A stretch of DNA of 64,000 nt from Bacteroidaceae bacterium. Lineage in GTDB: Bacteria; Bacteroidota; Bacteroidia; Bacteroidales; Bacteroidaceae. Each line of letters starts with the position of its first letter. Position 1 is the stretch's first letter. Below the pieces are notes generated by a model. The model had not been told where the DNA came from. It worked only from the letters and a program-made list of their open reading frames with translations, and ran no database searches. The DNA lies in contig JAFXZY010000040.1 in the NCBI GenBank assembly GCA_017541025.1, forward strand, positions 1 through 64,000, read 5' to 3'. Both the position numbers and the translations under genes were made by a program. Below, piece by piece: positions 49,438 to 58,648 of the stretch.

Positions 49438-50865
49438 ATGAAAAATACATTGAAAATGCTGATGGCAGCAGCAATCTTAAGCCTGCCAATGGTGATGAAC
49501 GCCCAGCCAGAGAGTAGCATCACGTTTACTGTGGACGAAGGATTACAACCCGTTGAGGAGCGTTATAAATACCTGTTTGATGGTCAGGAAGTGGCGCAAA
49601 ATATTCTGCGTGAGGAAAATGTACCCATAGATAACCTTGTGACAAATAGCTTTTCCGACCTTAAGAATCTGAAAACCTGGGGCAAGGACAACTTCTACCA
49701 GTGTGTCGTTAGAGCTTACGGCAACCATAAGTCCCTCACTCTCTCGCCAGATATGATCTGGCTGCTAATCAGTCAAGGCTTTGCCCGCTATGTGAACGCC
49801 CATGCTGAGGAATTGCGACCTAAACTTGTGGATCATACAGGTAAGATGGATTTGGTTGTTGAGTCTGAAGAATCCCTTTTCTCTGAAAACGCAGACTGGC
49901 CAAAGCTGATAAACGGCTTCGCCTCGCAAATAGACCAATACACCAAAGGCGATATAGCCAAGACCGTTACAGCTGATTTTACAACAACAGGACCTGCGGA
50001 GCGTGTTGCCTCTCAGATTACGTTGATGGAGAGCGTAAAGTCTTACTTCGAATACATCGCCATGAGCATTTCATGCGGTATCCCAAGCATTACAATAAAG
50101 GGAGCCCCTAAAGACTGGAAAGCCGTACTCTCAAAGGCCAAAAAGCTAGAGAAATACGGTCTGAGTAATTGGACAAGGAATTTGGAACCGATACTCCAGG
50201 AATTCATTCGCGCCTCAGAAGGGAAGCCCAATCAGCAATTTTGGAAGTGTATGGTAAAGCAACAGCCATTGGACAAGTTGAAGGGCGGTGCTTGCAGTAT
50301 GGACAAGCCAACCCAACTGGATGGATGGTTCCTGAAACTCTTCCCTGATGAAAATGGGCAGACACTTGATAGCATAGCACACACCCAAAACATGCCCTCA
50401 GAAATGGTGGGCGTCAGCTTCAAATATCATATCGTTGACCCTACCCAAGGTTCTGTTGTCAGCGAGATACCTATGGAGCTCCGTGCAGGATTCATCGGAG
50501 CAGAGGAAGATACGCTTACCAATACGCTAACGCCCATGATTGGTTGGTTGGTAAATGTAGCGCAAGAGGATGATAAAGTGCTAAATGGCTTGAAAAAGAA
50601 TGATGATGGCTTCCTTGGTCTGTGGCTTCGTGTAAAAGAAGTGCCAGAGATTCTTGGTCGTATGGAGCACATCAAATCACTGCATCTGTATTTCACCGAT
50701 GATGTCGTCATCCCTGAATGGTTCTATCGCATTCCCATAGACAATCTATTCATCAATGGTAAAATGTCAGAAAGCGTGAAAGCCGACATTCTGAAACGCC
50801 TGCCAAATGCCAAAGAAATCACGAACAAGGGGGAAGGTAATACCGTAACAATAGTTTCTGAATAA
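49438..50865 (+). CDS. DUF4419-family exported protein
   Basis: A 475-aa protein starting with a signal peptide (MKNTLKMLMAAAILSLPMVMNAQ). A DUF4419-like domain fills most of the protein, recognisable from LSPDMIWLLISQGFARYVNAHAEELR, IDQYTKGDIAKTVTADFTTT, CGIPSITIKGAPKDW and LDGWFLKLFPDENG. Function of the family is unknown. It starts 8 bp after the anti-sigma gene, so it is probably the third gene of the sigma operon, perhaps a regulated effector or part of the signal path. Confidence 0.8.
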   Translation: MKNTLKMLMAAAILSLPMVMNAQPESSITFTVDEGLQPVEERYKYLFDGQEVAQNILREENVPIDNLVTNSFSDLKNLKTWGKDNFYQCVVRAYGNHKSLTLSPDMIWLLISQGFARYVNAHAEELRPKLVDHTGKMDLVVESEESLFSENADWPKLINGFASQIDQYTKGDIAKTVTADFTTTGPAERVASQITLMESVKSYFEYIAMSISCGIPSITIKGAPKDWKAVLSKAKKLEKYGLSNWTRNLEPILQEFIRASEGKPNQQFWKCMVKQQPLDKLKGGACSMDKPTQLDGWFLKLFPDENGQTLDSIAHTQNMPSEMVGVSFKYHIVDPTQGSVVSEIPMELRAGFIGAEEDTLTNTLTPMIGWLVNVAQEDDKVLNGLKKNDDGFLGLWLRVKEVPEILGRMEHIKSLHLYFTDDVVIPEWFYRIPIDNLFINGKMSESVKADILKRLPNAKEITNKGEGNTVTIVSE

Positions 50866-50958
50866 TCCCTTCGGTAAGTATCGTCCGTCCCCTACGGACA
50901 CAAAGTTCTTAAAGGACGGACTAAGAGTTCGCACGAGTTCTCAATACATTTTTGGGGA

Positions 50959-51001
50959 TAAAAAAGAGAATGTGCCCATTATTTGAGCACACCCTCTTTT
51001 G
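50959..51001 (+). terminator. Terminator downstream of DUF4419 gene
   Basis: AAAAAGAGAATGTGCCC, a short loop and GAGCACACCCTCTTTT form a hairpin with minor mismatches and a T-rich tail. A second small palindrome (TCCGTCCCCTACGGA) lies at about 50886-50900. Confidence 0.65.
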
Positions 51002-51002
51002 A

Positions 51003-51062
51003 GGTTAGAGGTTAGCAGTTAGCGAATTTAGATTAGTAGCTTAGTTGCTTAGTAGATTATGA
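51003..51062. repeat. Degenerate heptamer repeats upstream of the Dabb gene
   Basis: GGTTAGA, GGTTAGC, AGTTAGC and then TTAGATTAGTAGCTTAGTTG-type units form a short low-complexity array related in style to the GAGAGTT heptamers elsewhere. Confidence 0.45.
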
Positions 51063-51086
51063 ATCGTAAATTATATATTAAAAAAG

Positions 51087-51392
51087 ATGGTAAAGCACAT
51101 TATTCTCTGGACATTGAATCCGGAACTCTCTAAAGAAGAGAAAGAACAAGTGAAACTGGGTATTAAAGAAGGTCTGGAAGGACTGAAGGGAAAAGTTCCC
51201 GGTCTGCTGGACGTAGTAGTAAACATCAGCGGGCGTCTGGCCTCCAGCAACTGCGATGTAATGCTTGACTCCACATTGGAAAACGCAGAGGCATTGAAGG
51301 CGTACGCCACACATCCTGCTCACGTAGCTGTGGCAGACACTAAGGTACGACCCTATACGGTTCAGCGTACCTGTCTGGACTTTGAGGTTTAA
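51087..51392 (+). CDS. Dabb (stress-responsive alpha/beta-barrel) family protein
   Basis: A 101-aa cytoplasmic protein of the Dabb family (stress-responsive A/B barrel): MVKHIILWTLNPE, VKLGIKEGLEGLKGKVPGLL and ATHPAHVAVADT-VRPYT are family-typical strands and helices. Members form dimeric ferredoxin-like barrels. The precise role is unknown. The last codons overlap by 4 bp the stop end of the convergent ion channel gene. Confidence 0.85.
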   Translation: MVKHIILWTLNPELSKEEKEQVKLGIKEGLEGLKGKVPGLLDVVVNISGRLASSNCDVMLDSTLENAEALKAYATHPAHVAVADTKVRPYTVQRTCLDFEV

Positions 51393-52258
51393 CTTTCTTC
51401 CTTAACTTCTATGCCGCAATGGGGACAGAAGTGGGCGTGATCGGGCAAAGGACTGCCGCATTCCTTACACTTCTGCTGTGGACGCGTCAACTTGCCGTGA
51501 TCGTGGACAAACTGGGCGCTGACAATTCCTGTGGGAACCGCCAATATGGTATAACCCATTAACATCACAACGGCGCTAAGCATACGTCCGATGGTAGTTA
51601 CGGGGGCAATGTCGCCATACCCGACAGTCGTCATGGTAACAACAGCCCAATAGATACTGGTGGGGATATCGGTGAACGGTGTCCCCTTTACATTTCCCTC
51701 GACCATAAACATCAGGGTGCCCATAGCTATTACCATGATGACCATAAAGAGGAAGAATACCATAATCTTGCGGCTGCTAAGGATAAGAGAGCGCAAGAGA
51801 AGGTCGCCCTCCTCGAGGAAGCTGAACAGCTTGAATACCCGGAACACCCTTATGAGACGGAAGGTTCGAACCACCATAAGGTAACGTACAGGACCGAAAA
51901 CCCATCCCAGATATAGAGGCAACGTGCTGAGCAAATCGATTATTCCGAAGAAGCTGAACGCATATTTGCGAGGCTTGGGATAGCAATAAAGGCGCAGCAG
52001 ATACTCTAATGTAAAGAAGAAGGTAAACACATACTCCAGAACGGTAAATATCCGCTTGGCCAAAGGAGGAATACCTGGCATGCTCTCTACAATCACCACT
52101 AAGATACTTAGCATAATACACCAGAGCAAAGCTACATCGAAAGCTTTGCCGACAGGCGTATCACTTTGGAAGATAGTGATGTAAAGTTTACGCCGCAAGG
52201 TATCGTTATGCAGAAAACGATACCAGGCGTCACGAACACATGTCAAAGGATTCCTCAT
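51389..52258 (-). CDS. Voltage-gated-type potassium ion channel with C-terminal zinc ribbon
   Basis: A 289-aa six-transmembrane ion channel of the voltage-gated superfamily. S1-S4 lie at about 30-155. S4 carries regularly spaced arginines (RYLMVVRTFRLIRVFRVFK), the voltage-sensor pattern. The pore helix and selectivity filter are TMTTVGYGD, the potassium signature, followed by S6 (LSAVVMLMGYTILAVPTGIV). The C-terminus has a zinc ribbon with CKEC and CPHC pairs, so a regulatory metal-binding domain is appended. It starts 2 bp past the nagA stop, so it may be read through from nagA. Confidence 0.92.
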   Translation of the reverse strand: MRNPLTCVRDAWYRFLHNDTLRRKLYITIFQSDTPVGKAFDVALLWCIMLSILVVIVESMPGIPPLAKRIFTVLEYVFTFFFTLEYLLRLYCYPKPRKYAFSFFGIIDLLSTLPLYLGWVFGPVRYLMVVRTFRLIRVFRVFKLFSFLEEGDLLLRSLILSSRKIMVFFLFMVIMVIAMGTLMFMVEGNVKGTPFTDIPTSIYWAVVTMTTVGYGDIAPVTTIGRMLSAVVMLMGYTILAVPTGIVSAQFVHDHGKLTRPQQKCKECGSPLPDHAHFCPHCGIEVKEES

Positions 52259-52260
52259 TC

Positions 52261-53427
52261 TTACTTAAATAGCGTATTCTCGATTATCTTCCCCATCTGC
52301 CATACACAGCGAACCTTCAGTTTGTCGTCAAGAACCACAATGTCGGCATCCTTGCCACGGGAAAGTGTTCCTTTCCTACCCTGAATACCCATGATATGAG
52401 CGGGAGTGTCAGTTATCATCTTTATGGCATCCTCCAGCGGCACATCGGCCTGCTGCACCATAGTGCGGACCAAACGGTCCGAGGTTGCACAGGAACCAGC
52501 CAAAGCACCAGAGCCGGCAAGCTTACAAACACCATCCTCCACGTAAACACGTGAATCATAAGCTTTGGCATCCTTGGGCGCAGCTGCGGGGGCCAGCGCG
52601 TCGGTAATCAGAGCCATACGTTCTACACCCTTCATCTTATAGGCCATTCGCAGAATAGTGGGAGGAACGTGAATTCCATCAGCCACACATTCTATGGTCA
52701 TATCGTCGATAAGATAAACGCTCTCTACCGTTCCCTCGTATTTATATCCCTGCTTGTTGTGGAAACCAGGCATAGCGTTGTAGAAGTGGGTTACGTGGGT
52801 AAAGCCCACCTCAAAGGCTCCACGAACATCGCTGTATTCGGCATTCGTATGAGCAATACTGGGCAATACGCCCTTCTCTGCACAATACTTGCCGAACTGC
52901 AGGGCGCCAGGCAACTCGGGTGCAGCATCCCAACGGGCCAGACAGGCAGAATGCTCCACAATGGGGATATACTCGTTGGGATCGGGATTCTTCAGCCAGC
53001 CCTCGACCTGAGCACCCGCTTTATTGGGGTTGAGATAATGCCCCTCGAGATGCAAGCCCATAATCGGACTGTCGGGTTCCTTCATCAACTTGTTACAGGT
53101 TTCTACCGCCTTATTGATCATAGGAACCGTGCTACTGCTCAGCGTTGGGAAGATACTGGTGGTTCCGTACTTGGCATGAGCCTGAATAGCTGTGCGGAAA
53201 GCCTCTTCCGTTCCTTCCTGGAAGTCGGCTCCCCCACCGCCGTGCACGTGCATCTCTATGAATCCGGGCACAACATACATGCCTTTGGCATCAATAAGTT
53301 CTGCACCGATGACTGCCAAGTCACAATTAGTTACTTCAAGTATTTTGCCGTCGCGCAGAATGACACTACCATCCCTTAACCACCCCTGTGGGGTAAGTAT
53401 GCGACCATTAATGATTTGTGTTAACAT
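52261..53427 (-). CDS. nagA: N-acetylglucosamine-6-phosphate deacetylase
   Basis: NagA removes acetate from GlcNAc-6-phosphate in amino-sugar catabolism and cell-wall recycling. It belongs to the amidohydrolase superfamily. Typical motifs are the N-terminal VVPGFIEMHVHGGGG (HxHGG), GLHLEGHYLNPNKAGAQ, SIAHTNAEYSDVRGAFEVGFTHVTHFYNAMPG and ALITDALAPAA. The C-terminal composite beta-domain ends KGTLSRGKDADIVVLDD. Length (388 aa) is standard. It sits directly downstream of glmM, the enzyme forming glucosamine-1-phosphate, so the pair may link catabolic and biosynthetic amino-sugar flow. The gap contains heptamer-type repeats. Confidence 0.96.
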   Translation of the reverse strand: MLTQIINGRILTPQGWLRDGSVILRDGKILEVTNCDLAVIGAELIDAKGMYVVPGFIEMHVHGGGGADFQEGTEEAFRTAIQAHAKYGTTSIFPTLSSSTVPMINKAVETCNKLMKEPDSPIMGLHLEGHYLNPNKAGAQVEGWLKNPDPNEYIPIVEHSACLARWDAAPELPGALQFGKYCAEKGVLPSIAHTNAEYSDVRGAFEVGFTHVTHFYNAMPGFHNKQGYKYEGTVESVYLIDDMTIECVADGIHVPPTILRMAYKMKGVERMALITDALAPAAAPKDAKAYDSRVYVEDGVCKLAGSGALAGSCATSDRLVRTMVQQADVPLEDAIKMITDTPAHIMGIQGRKGTLSRGKDADIVVLDDKLKVRCVWQMGKIIENTLFK

Positions 53428-53437
53428 AGGTGTGATT

Positions 53438-53475
53438 TCAAATTGAGAATTGAGAATTGTTTTCGTTTTCGTTAT
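53438..53475. repeat. Short tandem repeats between nagA and glmM
   Basis: AATTGAG units (about three) followed by TTTTCG units lie in the 48-bp gap between the genes, another instance of heptamer and hexamer repeats in gaps. Confidence 0.5.
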
Positions 53476-54861
53476 TCAGACCATACTATATACTACGTCC
53501 ATTATCTTCTTGCCTATCTCGTCGGCAGCCTCCATAGTGCTGGCCTCGGAATAGACGCGGATAATGGGTTCGGTGTTGGACTTGCGCAGATGAACCCACT
53601 TGTCGGGGAAGTCGATCTTTACGCCGTCGATATCATTTACTTCTTCGTTCTTGTAGAGTTCCTTCACCTTTGCCAGGATTGCATCTACATCGGTATCGGG
53701 AGTAAGATCTATGCGGTTCTTGGCAATAAAATATGGAGGATAAGTCGCACGAAGCTCGCTGGTCTTCATACCCTTCTTGGCCAGATAGGTAAGGATAAGG
53801 GCTATGCCAACCAAAGCATCACGTCCGTAATGAGCAGCGGGATAGATTACTCCGCCATTGCCTTCGCCGCCGATAACGGCACCCGTTTCCTTCATCTTGG
53901 TAACAACATTCACCTCACCCACGGCAGCGGCGTTGTACTCACAGCCATACTTGCGGGTAACATCGCGCAAAGCACGGGTACTGCTGAGGTTGCTGACGGT
54001 ATTGCCGGGTGTATGTTGAAGAATGTAATCGGCAACGGTTACCAGGGTGTATTCCTCGCCATACATAGTGCCGTCCTCGCAGAAAAGCGCCAGACGGTCC
54101 ACGTCGGGATCGACGACAAAGCCGATATCATGACCGCCCTTCTGCATCAGTGCCTTTATGTCGGCAAGATTCTTCTCCAAAGGTTCGGGATTGTGCTGGA
54201 AATCGCCGGTAGGTTCGGTAAAGAGACCTGTTACGGTCTGAACACCCAACTGCTGGAACAACTTGGGCAGAATAACACCGCCTACGCTGTTTACACTATC
54301 AAAGGCTACACGGAAATTAGCCTTACGGACAGCCTCTACATCAACAAAGTCAAGGCCCAGAACCATATCTATATGTTTCTGGTCGTAACTGTCATCTTCG
54401 CGATAGCTGCCCAGATGGTCCACATCGGCATATTCGAAATCTTCTGCCTCGGCAATACGCAGCACTTCGTTACCCTCTGCCTTATTCAGGAATTCGCCCT
54501 TCTCGTTCAGCAACTTCAGCGCATTCCACATACGGGGGTTATGGCTGGCTGTGATGATGATACCGCCACAGGCACCTTCCATCGTAACGGCAATCTCTGT
54601 CGTAGGAGTGGTGGCCAGACCGATGTTCACGACATCGAAGCCCATACCCATAAGGGTTCCGCAAACCACGTTCTTTACCATAGGTCCTGAGATGCGGGCA
54701 TCCCTGCCCACAACAATCTTATTGCTCTGTACCTTGGTGGTACGACGGATCAGTGTGGCATAAGCCGATGTAAACTTAACGATATCAAGGGGGTTCAGCG
54801 TATCTCCCGCCTTGCCTCCAATGGTTCCTCGGATTCCGGAAATGGATTTAATCAGTGTCAT
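53476..54861 (-). CDS. glmM: Phosphoglucosamine mutase / phosphohexomutase
   Basis: Alpha-D-phosphohexomutase superfamily, most likely GlmM, which interconverts glucosamine-6-phosphate and glucosamine-1-phosphate for UDP-GlcNAc synthesis. Four domains are recognisable from VVGRDARISGPMV, the phosphoserine loop GGIIITASHNPRMWNALK, the metal site VDPDVDRLALFCEDG, the sugar loop GGEGNGGVIYP and the phosphate-binding RKSNTEPIIRVYSEA. At 461 aa it is typical. Bacteroidota paralogues also act on mannose or glucose phosphates, so substrate assignment is probable rather than certain. It is followed by nagA. Confidence 0.92.
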   Translation of the reverse strand: MTLIKSISGIRGTIGGKAGDTLNPLDIVKFTSAYATLIRRTTKVQSNKIVVGRDARISGPMVKNVVCGTLMGMGFDVVNIGLATTPTTEIAVTMEGACGGIIITASHNPRMWNALKLLNEKGEFLNKAEGNEVLRIAEAEDFEYADVDHLGSYREDDSYDQKHIDMVLGLDFVDVEAVRKANFRVAFDSVNSVGGVILPKLFQQLGVQTVTGLFTEPTGDFQHNPEPLEKNLADIKALMQKGGHDIGFVVDPDVDRLALFCEDGTMYGEEYTLVTVADYILQHTPGNTVSNLSSTRALRDVTRKYGCEYNAAAVGEVNVVTKMKETGAVIGGEGNGGVIYPAAHYGRDALVGIALILTYLAKKGMKTSELRATYPPYFIAKNRIDLTPDTDVDAILAKVKELYKNEEVNDIDGVKIDFPDKWVHLRKSNTEPIIRVYSEASTMEAADEIGKKIMDVVYSMV

Positions 54862-54895
54862 AATTTTATGTTGAATTTGATTTTATTAATATGAT

Positions 54896-57800
54896 TTACT
54901 TGACTATTACTTTCTTGCCATTGACAATGTACACGCCCCTCTTAAATTGAGAGTTGAGAGTTGAAAGTTGAAAGTTAATTCTTCTTCCGCTGAGGTCATA
55001 CACCTCAGCATCTGCCGGAAGGTCTTGCAGGGAGAGTATTCCTACCTCCGGGTCTTCTATCACATGAATGTTTACAGTTCCAACTACTCGGCTGCCATCT
55101 TTGGCTGTTGCCGTGATAAAGGCATCACCCAAATTGCCAGAAACTACATTTCCCTGCTGGTCAACAGAAGCTATGCTTGCATCTGAGGTGGCCCAGGAGA
55201 GTTCCTTGTTGGTAGCTAAGCCTGGCAAAACGGTAGGGGTTAATGTCACCTGATTACCCTGGATGATATCGACATCGGATTCAGGGAATACAATATTGCT
55301 GACGTACGTTTTGGCGAAAGTGACGGTATATGATGCATCGTTGACCTGAGCATATGCCCCGTCGGCAGCTGCTACACGGATGTTACTTAGCGTAAAGTTG
55401 GCAGAATTAGAGAAGGTGCTATCGGCATCCAAAACAAAACTGAATGCCACACCCGTCCTGCTAATAAACGGTTCTTGGGTAGGAGAATATATAAGAACCC
55501 TTATACCCTCCTCTGTCTGGCCTGCCCTTATGATATGAGATTCAGACGAGAGGACACCTGGCTGAACAGATTCCAGTTGGGCAGATAGCAAGGGGTCGAA
55601 TTTTATATCAACCTGTATAGCCGTAGCCGTCTGGGCTGAAGAGAGGGTAACCTGTACCTTACGGGTTCCACCAGCCTTAATGGTGCTGTTGGCTGCATAG
55701 AGGCGAGCCGTAAAGGTATCAGAGTGCTGAGGGGTATTGTCGATGTAATTACGCAAGGCAACAATATCATATACATCAATGACCTTGTCTCCGTTCATGT
55801 CGGCCTGATTCACAGGGAAACTTTCGTCAACAGGATTCAGGATATAATCGGCCAAAGCTACAATATCTGCATCGTTTACCAATCCGTCGTTGTTGACATC
55901 ACCCATCAGGCAAAGCTTGCTGTAATAGGTGCCGTCGGCATTCCTGAAAACAGTTCCATGCGTATTATCAAGAAGAGGATGGGTATCTTTCCCAATCGTC
56001 TGGAACCAATTAATCTGCTCGGTGGCTCCCCTGTTTAAGTTAAAGCAGAGTTCTCCGTTAGTTACGGGCTCCATAGAAATCTTAGTAACCTGGTCGCCGA
56101 AGGTACTGAAACAGTTATCTGGCGTAACTCCGCCTCGAACCATATCATGCCCCCATTCATATCCGTTTACCGTTCCTATATTCCAGCAGTTCTGCATCAT
56201 GCCGTTACTTCCTATCCAGCCGCAGATGGAGGCACTCTCGTTACCACCTGTAATAGTTCCTGTATTGTAACAGTCGGAAAGGAAGAACTCGCAGGAAGAG
56301 TTCATGTTACAGCCTATAATGCCTGACACATTCTGGGCCGTACCCGTTATATTTGCCTCGTTGCCCACACAGGATAAGGTAACAAGTCCTGTACCCGAAC
56401 TAACACCTACAATACCCAGATAGGCACCACCCGTGATAGAAGAACTGCCGTCCAACACAAGATTCTTAATGGTAGCACCGCCTGTAACGGTTCCGAATAC
56501 ACCGAATCCGTTGCCACCCTTTATCTTCAGGTTCTTGATGCGGAATCCCCTTCCGTCAAAGGTTCCTCTATAGGGTTTTTCCTCACATCCTATGGGTGAA
56601 TATGCCGATGAGTATGTAATCATGTCGATATCTGCCGTAAGATAGGCATCTGAACCGTTGGCTCCCTTGTTAACAGCATTTGCAAAGGCCATGAGCTCCT
56701 CAGCATTGGAAATATAGTACGTGCTGTCCTTATAGACAGGTGCTGACTTGTATCCAAGGAACTTGTCGATCCATGCTATACGAGTGGGGAAATACTCTCG
56801 TAAGACATCAACCTCAGCATTATAGCTTCCCTTAGCTGAGGGATTCTGATGTACCCTTTGATTCAGGATGGGCCATCGGATAAAATTGAGTTTCTGGGAG
56901 GCTTGAAGAACCTCGGCTGTACTATCTACGTATGCCAACAGGGACTCGTTTGTAAAAAGACCTTTGTCACGCATATCAGACCAGATATCGATTAAGCGCT
57001 GCTTGGCAGCCTTATCGGAAAGTACACGGGTTACAAACGAACTCATACCACTGGCGGTACTTCCTCCGCTGCAATAAACCCAATTAGTACGGTTTGATAC
57101 AGGATATATGCGCTGGTCATTGTCGAAAGCAAGGTCGAAATCCCAACAGGGAGCAACCGTGAACTGATCCTCCTCACGATTCTTGTACATATACACACTC
57201 CAATATGTATCTGTATTTCCAGAAAATTCGCCTACAATAAAATGACGCAGGAAACTTTCTACATCCATCCTACGACGGAATCCCTCGACGGGATCTGTGT
57301 AGTTGGATTTCCAAAGATCTGTTTCGAGCAAATTGAAGTAATCCTTAATGTACTTCTTCTGCTCAACGGCTATCTCGTCTGCATCTGGCGACTTGATAGT
57401 TACAGGTATGCCCTTATTGCTTTTAAACCAGGATGCCTCTGAACTGGCGTATGCATCAATCTCTACCAAATAGCCTCCTGTTACAAGCGGGTCTTCTATG
57501 TCGTCCGGTGTCATCTCAACGATGGGCACACGATTGGCGTCGATGGATATCTGGTCGCAAAGCTGATAGCACCCTTTATACTCTCCGTTCATAATAACAT
57601 CAACGGGCTGGCAGTAAACAGTATAAGGCATATTCAAACGCCTGCTGATTTCGAAAGCCAGAATATTACGCATCAGCGTCTTGTCACCATAATTATTGAT
57701 AAGGGTCCACTTCTTAGCCTTGGCAGGACTCTCCAAAGGGGAACCCTTAAGCATGTGGTGACTCTTACCGTCGTTGAACTTTATTCGCCAAGGTTTCTTG

Positions 57801-58525
57801 GGGAAACTCCAGGAAGCATTTCCCCTACCCTTTGCCGTTATGGGATATTCCTGAATACGAGTGCCATTGTCATAGGTAATGGTAAGGTTGGCTTCCACCT
57901 CTACCGTTTTACTCTGAGGATCGTTACCCGAATAAGTGTGGATGCTGACCGTCGGCAGATTGGTTATCTGATAGAACTTGCTGTCATCGCCTTCACCCTC
58001 GTAACCGTAGAACTCCAGTTCTCCTATGTTACAGCGCACATCATTGGGACCTAAGTAACGAACATATCGGAATCCTCGGCTTACATTCACATCGGCATAA
58101 TCCAATTTGTTGGCTGTTCCGCCCTCAGGAATCAGGTACAGAGGAACAGCGTCTAAGAAATCCGGATTGTTTGACCCCTCAAAGATGCCTAATTGTACAC
58201 GACTTGGCTGGCTTTCCCTGGGACACCAACCCACTTTAGTAATCACATGTGGAGAACCTAAATCCAGGCCTACCCAAGTTCGGCTCCTGTCATATGAGGC
58301 ATAGAATGTCTTAGTGTTACCGTCAAAAGCACAGTCAGGTGTATTCACCGTAGTTGAAGGACGTCCCGTATCATAATCAACACTGGTAGAGCCGATAGGT
58401 GTTCCTTTCAGCAATTTACCCGTCGGCTGGCCATAAACCAATGCGACATTAAACAACAACAGGATTAGGGTCAGAAATTGATATATCTTGTACTTTCTGT
58501 ACTTTTGCATTATTTTCTCTTTCAT
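54896..58525 (-). CDS. CotH-family surface protein with dockerin, cohesin-like, Big2 and T9SS sorting domains
   Basis: A 1209-aa exported protein related to the 29885-33061 protein. The signal peptide (about residues 1-32) precedes a discoidin-like domain (about 40-175; TWVGLDLGSPHVITKVGW). CotH follows (about 185-600; GRGNASWSFPKKPWRIKFNDG, KAKKWTLINNYGDKTLMRN, VAPCWDFDLAFDND). GLUG repeats are at about 640-855. A type I dockerin follows (about 875-940; DVNNDGLVNDADIVALADYIL, DMNGDKVIDVYDIVALRNYI). Next come a cohesin-like beta domain (about 942-1075; STIKAGGTRKVQVTL, ATAIQVDIKFDPLL), a Big2 Ig-like domain (about 1080-1155; TLTPTVLPGLATNKELSWATS) and a T9SS signal (YDLSGRRI to GVYIVNGKKVIVK). 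The signal's linker has repeat-encoded NFQLSTLNSQF. Kinase activity is not proven. Confidence 0.9.
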   Translation of the reverse strand: MKEKIMQKYRKYKIYQFLTLILLLFNVALVYGQPTGKLLKGTPIGSTSVDYDTGRPSTTVNTPDCAFDGNTKTFYASYDRSRTWVGLDLGSPHVITKVGWCPRESQPSRVQLGIFEGSNNPDFLDAVPLYLIPEGGTANKLDYADVNVSRGFRYVRYLGPNDVRCNIGELEFYGYEGEGDDSKFYQITNLPTVSIHTYSGNDPQSKTVEVEANLTITYDNGTRIQEYPITAKGRGNASWSFPKKPWRIKFNDGKSHHMLKGSPLESPAKAKKWTLINNYGDKTLMRNILAFEISRRLNMPYTVYCQPVDVIMNGEYKGCYQLCDQISIDANRVPIVEMTPDDIEDPLVTGGYLVEIDAYASSEASWFKSNKGIPVTIKSPDADEIAVEQKKYIKDYFNLLETDLWKSNYTDPVEGFRRRMDVESFLRHFIVGEFSGNTDTYWSVYMYKNREEDQFTVAPCWDFDLAFDNDQRIYPVSNRTNWVYCSGGSTASGMSSFVTRVLSDKAAKQRLIDIWSDMRDKGLFTNESLLAYVDSTAEVLQASQKLNFIRWPILNQRVHQNPSAKGSYNAEVDVLREYFPTRIAWIDKFLGYKSAPVYKDSTYYISNAEELMAFANAVNKGANGSDAYLTADIDMITYSSAYSPIGCEEKPYRGTFDGRGFRIKNLKIKGGNGFGVFGTVTGGATIKNLVLDGSSSITGGAYLGIVGVSSGTGLVTLSCVGNEANITGTAQNVSGIIGCNMNSSCEFFLSDCYNTGTITGGNESASICGWIGSNGMMQNCWNIGTVNGYEWGHDMVRGGVTPDNCFSTFGDQVTKISMEPVTNGELCFNLNRGATEQINWFQTIGKDTHPLLDNTHGTVFRNADGTYYSKLCLMGDVNNDGLVNDADIVALADYILNPVDESFPVNQADMNGDKVIDVYDIVALRNYIDNTPQHSDTFTARLYAANSTIKAGGTRKVQVTLSSAQTATAIQVDIKFDPLLSAQLESVQPGVLSSESHIIRAGQTEEGIRVLIYSPTQEPFISRTGVAFSFVLDADSTFSNSANFTLSNIRVAAADGAYAQVNDASYTVTFAKTYVSNIVFPESDVDIIQGNQVTLTPTVLPGLATNKELSWATSDASIASVDQQGNVVSGNLGDAFITATAKDGSRVVGTVNIHVIEDPEVGILSLQDLPADAEVYDLSGRRINFQLSTLNSQFKRGVYIVNGKKVIVK
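54946..54980. repeat. Heptamer repeat inside the CotH sorting domain
   Basis: GAGAGTT and GAAAGTT units, encoding NFQLSTLNSQF on the coding strand between GRRI and GVYIV. Confidence 0.8.
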
Positions 58526-58541
58526 TTTTTGGTATCAAAGG

Positions 58542-58574
58542 GCAAAATTAAACAAAAAAACTTTATGAGGGAAA
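58542..58574 (-). promoter_or_regulatory. Promoter of the 54896-58525 CotH gene
   Basis: On the minus strand TAATTTTGC is an exact -7 box; a TTTC (one mismatch from TTTG) lies 20 bp upstream. It is divergent from the cobW-type promoter. Confidence 0.55.
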
Positions 58575-58588
58575 TAAATATCTATTTA

Positions 58589-58621
58589 TTTGTCGTTGAA
58601 TGCAAAAAGATGTACCTTTGC
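58589..58621 (+). promoter_or_regulatory. Promoter of the CobW-family GTPase gene
   Basis: TTTG at 58589, 20 bp, TACCTTTGC at 58613-58621. It lies inside the distal extension of the reading frame and sets the start at 58649. Confidence 0.75.
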
Positions 58622-58648
58622 ATTCCAAAAATACAAATTATCATTCTT

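Noticed and set aside
53443..54690. Plus-strand frame of 415 codons opposite glmM
   Set aside because: glmM motifs on the minus strand are unambiguous; the opposite frame shows no family similarity.
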